DNA of 64,000 bases from Pseudooceanicola nitratireducens (GTDB lineage: Bacteria; Pseudomonadota; Alphaproteobacteria; Rhodobacterales; Rhodobacteraceae). The stretch lies in the NCBI RefSeq assembly GCF_900109195.1, contig NZ_FNZG01000003.1, positions 310,001 to 374,000 on the forward strand, written 5' to 3'. The translations under genes were made by a program, and so were the position numbers. Below, piece after piece: positions 61,516-64,000 of this stretch (positions are counted from its first letter, which is position 1; each line of letters opens with the position of its first letter). A model generated the notes under the pieces. The model was given only the letters and a program-made list of their open reading frames with translations, ran no database searches and had not been told where the DNA came from.

Positions 61516-61856
61516 TCCTCTGGCACAACCCCCGCTGCACCAAATCCCGCCAGGCGCTGGACCTGCTGGAAGACCATGGAATCCGCCCGAAGATCCGGGC
61601 CTACCTGCACGACGCCCCCTCCGAGGACGAGATCCGCGGCGTGCTTGCGGCGCTGCGTGTGGCCCCGATCGACATGATGCGTCCGAAGGAAAAGCGCTTT
61701 GCCGAACTGGGCCTGCGCGCTGACAGCGCCCCGGACGTTCTGATCCGCGCGATGTCGGAAAACCCGGTCCTGATCGAACGCCCGATCCTGATCTCCGGGG
61801 CCCGCGCCGCCATCGGCCGCCCGACGGAGAACCTTCTCCCCCTGCTCGAAGGCTAA
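61512..61856 (+). CDS. ArsC/Spx-family thioredoxin-fold protein (arsenate-reductase-like)
   Basis: A 114-residue protein with a GTG start at 61512 that overlaps the pyrD stop by 4 bp. The catalytic-site motif is [11 protein letters not shown] with Cys9. The C-terminal [20 protein letters not shown] carries the Arg that typifies glutaredoxin-dependent ArsC/YfgD-type reductases. No other arsenic-resistance gene is nearby, so a general redox role linked to housekeeping genes is as likely as arsenate reduction. Confidence 0.88.
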   Translation: MILWHNPRCTKSRQALDLLEDHGIRPKIRAYLHDAPSEDEIRGVLAALRVAPIDMMRPKEKRFAELGLRADSAPDVLIRAMSENPVLIERPILISGARAAIGRPTENLLPLLEG

Positions 61857-61896
61857 GCGCGACCCAAACGTCGCGCAGGAACGGCCCAGGGGCCGT

Positions 61897-61915
61897 AAGG
61901 GGGCGCTGCCCCCTT
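61897..61915 (+). terminator. Intrinsic terminator after the ArsC-like gene
   Basis: An 8-bp stem AAGGGGGC/GCCCCCTT with a 3-nt loop is followed by TTT. This is a good terminator for the pyrD unit. It is followed directly by a perfect 12-bp hairpin TTGGCATCAAAG/CTTTGATGCCAA (61917-61946). Confidence 0.8.
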
Positions 61916-61946
61916 TTTGGCATCAAAGCTGACACTTTGATGCCAA

Positions 61947-62052
61947 CCCCCGGGATATTTCAGAAAACCAAAGAGAATATGAGCACCCCGCCCCCTCTTT
62001 GGTTTTCGCAAATATCCTGGGGGGAGTCCGAAGGACGGGGGGCTAGCCCCCC
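61947..62052. repeat. Convergent pair of extragenic repeats forming a long imperfect hairpin
   Basis: Arms CCCCCGGGATATTT (61947-61960) and AAATATCCTGGGGG (62010-62023) pair over 14 bp with one G-T. Inside, AAAACCAAAGAG (61964-61975) pairs perfectly with CTCTTTGGTTTT (61995-62006), leaving a 19-nt loop. A CCTTCGG-type hairpin and the perfect palindrome GGGGGGCTAGCCCCCC (62037-62052) follow, the latter spanning the MATE gene stop. Each half resembles one repeat unit, so this is two copies facing each other between convergent genes. Confidence 0.6.
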
Positions 62053-63386
62053 TGCCCGCCCGCCGCAGGCGAACCGGCCGAAGCTTCAAGCGCCGGGTAC
62101 CGCAGGCCCAGGGTCACGCCGCGCGCCACGAAGGAAATCAGCAGGGCCATCCAGAGCCCGTGGTTGCCGAACAAAGGCACCAGCGCCCAGACCGCCAACC
62201 CATAGATCACGAAGCTGATCGCCATCATGTTGCGCATGTCGCGCGACCGGGCCGCGCCGATGAAGATACCGTCGAACATCCAGCTGGCGCAGCCCAGGAT
62301 CGGGGCGGCGACCATCCAGGGCAGATAGTCGCGGGCGGCGGCGCGGACCGGCACGGACTTGGCCATCAGGTCGACGATCGCCCCGCCGAAGATCCAGAAG
62401 ACCAGCGCCAGCACCACGCAGATCGCAAAGCCCCAGATGCTGGTCATCACCGCCCCGCGCCGCAGGCCCGCGCGGTCGCCCCGCCCCAGGGACTGGCCCA
62501 CGAAGGCCTCGGCCGCGAAGGCGAAGCCGTCCATGGCATAGGCGGTAATGAAGGTGAACTGCGTCAGCACCTGGTTCGCCGCCAGCTGCACGTCCCCGAA
62601 GTCCGACCCGAAGTAGACAAACGACACCAGGATGATCTCAAGCAGGAGAGAGCGGATCAGGATGTCCCGGTTCACCACGGCCATGCGGATCAGCCGCGCC
62701 CGGTCGAAGACCCGGGGCCAGTCGCGCCAGGCCGGAACCCGGAACGCCGCGCGGCACAGCCAGAGCCCGACAAGGCACCCTGCCCATTCCGACAGGAAGG
62801 TCGCCACCGCCACCCCCGGCACGCCCCAGTCGAAGCCCAGCACAAACAGCACGTCGAGCCCCATATTCATGCCGTTCATCACCAGCTGCACCACCAGCAC
62901 GGCGCGGGTTCTTTCCTGCGCGATCAGCCAGCCGGTGATCCCGTAGACCGCGATGGCCGCAGGTGCCGACCAGATGCGGATGGCCATGTACTGGCGCGCC
63001 AGGGCCTCGACCTCGGCCGAGGCGGGGGACAGCGAAAACGCCGCCCAGAAGATCGGAAATTGGAGCGCAATCAGCGCCAGCCCGGCCGCAAAGGCGATCA
63101 GCAGCGCCCGGGTCAGCAGGGCCGCGACCTCGTGGCTTTGGCCGGCCCCGACGGCATTGGCGGTCAGCCCCGTGGTGCCCATTCGCAGAAAGCCGAACAT
63201 CCAGTAGATCGCCGTCAGGGTAATGCCCCCCACGGCCACGGCCCCGATCGGCACCGCATCGCCCAGCTGGCCCACCACGCCGGTGTCCACCGCCGCCAGC
63301 AGGGGCACGGTGGCATTGGACAGCACGATCGGCAGCGCGATCTTCAGAACCCGCGCATGGGTGATCGCCGCCGCCCCGGTGCTCAT
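62043..63386 (-). CDS. MATE-family efflux transporter (DinF-like)
   Basis: A 447-residue inner-membrane antiporter with about 12 helices in two homologous halves. The N-terminus ARVLKIALPIVLSNATVPLLAAVDTGVVGQLG is the DinF/NorM first helix pair. FLRMGTTGLTANAVGAG and the second-half FVGQSLGRGDRAGLRRG are typical. It exports cationic drugs or metabolites in exchange for Na+ or H+. It starts 2 bp downstream of the thioesterase gene and is the last gene of its unit. Confidence 0.92.
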   Translation of the reverse strand: MSTGAAAITHARVLKIALPIVLSNATVPLLAAVDTGVVGQLGDAVPIGAVAVGGITLTAIYWMFGFLRMGTTGLTANAVGAGQSHEVAALLTRALLIAFAAGLALIALQFPIFWAAFSLSPASAEVEALARQYMAIRIWSAPAAIAVYGITGWLIAQERTRAVLVVQLVMNGMNMGLDVLFVLGFDWGVPGVAVATFLSEWAGCLVGLWLCRAAFRVPAWRDWPRVFDRARLIRMAVVNRDILIRSLLLEIILVSFVYFGSDFGDVQLAANQVLTQFTFITAYAMDGFAFAAEAFVGQSLGRGDRAGLRRGAVMTSIWGFAICVVLALVFWIFGGAIVDLMAKSVPVRAAARDYLPWMVAAPILGCASWMFDGIFIGAARSRDMRNMMAISFVIYGLAVWALVPLFGNHGLWMALLISFVARGVTLGLRYPALEASAGSPAAGGQGG

Positions 63387-63388
63387 CC

Positions 63389-63934
63389 TCAGCTCAGGCC
63401 GCCCGAGGTGTCACCCGCCTCGATAGGGCGCGGCATCAGGAAATGGCCCGTGGCCTGGGCGAAGGGCCGGTCGCGGTTGTCCTGCCAGCCTTCGACCTGG
63501 ACACTGGCATAGCGCCGCCCGGCCCGGGTGATCCGGGCCCGCGCATAGGCATCCCTTGGCAGGCCCGAGCGCAGGTAATCCACCGTCATGTCGATGGTCT
63601 TGGGCAGGCGCGGCATCGCCCCGTCCTTCAGAGCCTTGGCATCCAGCGCGCCGCTTTCCACCCCGTCCCACAGCTGGGCCCAACCCAGGCCGACAATCGC
63701 CGTGATCTCAAGGAACCCGGCGATCACCCCGCCGTGGATCGCGGGCAAAAAGGGATTGCCGATAAGATCGTCCTTGAACGGCAGCACCGCGGTCAGTTCG
63801 TCCCCGCGGCGGTCGAATTCCACCCCGAGAAAGCGGATATAGGGCACGCGGCCAACCAGCGCCTCGAGCGCGGCGTCGCGGCGTTCCTTGATCACCTGAA
63901 CGGGTTCTGGGCGTTTATGTCTGCTGTCGCTCAT
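63389..63934 (-). CDS. PaaI-family acyl-CoA thioesterase (hot-dog fold)
   Basis: A 181-residue protein with the PaaI/4HBT signature NPFLPAIHGGVIAGFLEITAIVG (HGG motif) and the second strand-helix unit IDMTVDYLRSGLPRDAYARARI. Such enzymes hydrolyse acyl-CoA. The chain length and true substrate are not clear. Its start overlaps the stop of an upstream gene by 4 bp (ATGA). Confidence 0.87.
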   Translation of the reverse strand: MSDSRHKRPEPVQVIKERRDAALEALVGRVPYIRFLGVEFDRRGDELTAVLPFKDDLIGNPFLPAIHGGVIAGFLEITAIVGLGWAQLWDGVESGALDAKALKDGAMPRLPKTIDMTVDYLRSGLPRDAYARARITRAGRRYASVQVEGWQDNRDRPFAQATGHFLMPRPIEAGDTSGGLS

Positions 63935-64000
63935 GCCTGGCCCTCTTGTTTCTCTGCGCGGGGCTTGGCCTTGAAGGTGAAGGCCCCGGTGGCCGAGGCC
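63931..64000 (-). CDS. C-terminal fragment of an unidentified protein, cut by the window edge
   Basis: The last 22 codons of a minus-strand gene read ASATGAFTFKAKPRAEKQEGQA then TGA at 63931-63933. The stop overlaps the thioesterase ATG by 4 bp, so the two are coupled. The ending would suit a second PaaI-type thioesterase, since tandem copies are common, but too little is visible to decide. Confidence 0.6.
   Translation of the reverse strand, partial: ASATGAFTFKAKPRAEKQEGQA

Noticed and set aside
1-64000. Prophage, CRISPR array, insertion sequence or integrase
   Set aside because: No terminal inverted repeats with transposase motifs, spaced repeats, phage structural genes or recombinase motifs were seen.

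Overview
This 64 kb window is high-GC chromosomal DNA (about 65% G+C by eye). It most likely comes from a Rhodobacterales (Roseobacter-group) alphaproteobacterium. The support is inferential: a murA-DUF2948 pair with a tiny basic-protein gene beside it, an aminotransferase divergent from a MocR/TauR-type regulator, a CYP153-like P450, several kinds of solute-binding-protein transporters (Dpp-type ABC twice, NitT/TauT-type ABC, tripartite tricarboxylate, TRAP), and C-rich extragenic repeats containing GAGTATTT or AGGATATTT cores. No rRNA, CRISPR array, prophage or transposase was seen. Two tRNA genes, Thr(GGT) and Gly(TCC), are present with encoded CCA ends.

Layout. 1-5.7 kb: Dpp-type ABC operon on the minus strand. 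6-8 kb: murA, DUF2948 and a 50-residue basic protein, then tRNA-Thr. 8.2-11 kb: NitT/TauT-type ABC importer. 11-14.6 kb: CYP153-like P450 and acyl-CoA synthetase. 14.7-17.3 kb: Kbp-like BON-LysM protein, MsbA-like exporter, tRNA-Gly. 17.4-22.1 kb: amidohydrolase, divergent GntR regulator and TctCBA importer. 22-24.7 kb: MFS transporter and AhpD-like protein under a divergent TetR regulator. 24.7-38.5 kb: a large catabolic locus with a class III (taurine-pyruvate-like) aminotransferase divergent from a MocR regulator, followed by amidohydrolase, CobW-type GTPase, aldehyde dehydrogenase, TSUP permease and a second Dpp-type ABC importer. 38.5-46.3 kb: CpxAR-like two-component system divergent from an RND efflux operon. 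46.5-52.6 kb: shikimate-dehydrogenase-like gene with a TRAP importer, divergent TetR regulator, esterase and DUF3237 protein. 52.7-64 kb: housekeeping and small proteins (DUF533, Gph, DUF883, SRAP/YedK, DUF1992, UshA-like nucleotidase, DUF952, pyrD, ArsC-like, MATE, PaaI-like).

Most striking region. At about 57.6-58.5 kb a roughly 42-44% G+C segment (hand count) carries one 82-residue Lys/Ser-rich protein made of two 30-residue repeats. It sits between two 156-bp direct repeats of the 3' end of the UshA-like gene. The repeats differ at three positions, all synonymous. It looks like a minimal cassette that entered the 3' end of a housekeeping gene, rebuilt that end and left the old end as an orphan fragment. 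No recombinase is present.

A second recurrent pattern is regulatory. In all five binding-protein-dependent importer operons where the binding-protein gene comes directly before membrane or ATPase genes, a strong GC-rich stem-loop without a T-tract lies immediately after the binding-protein gene. This fits differential mRNA stability or partial termination. The 24.7-38.5 kb locus reads as a complete import, hydrolyse, transaminate and oxidise pathway for an unknown amide or amine compound, with its own metallochaperone-like GTPase.
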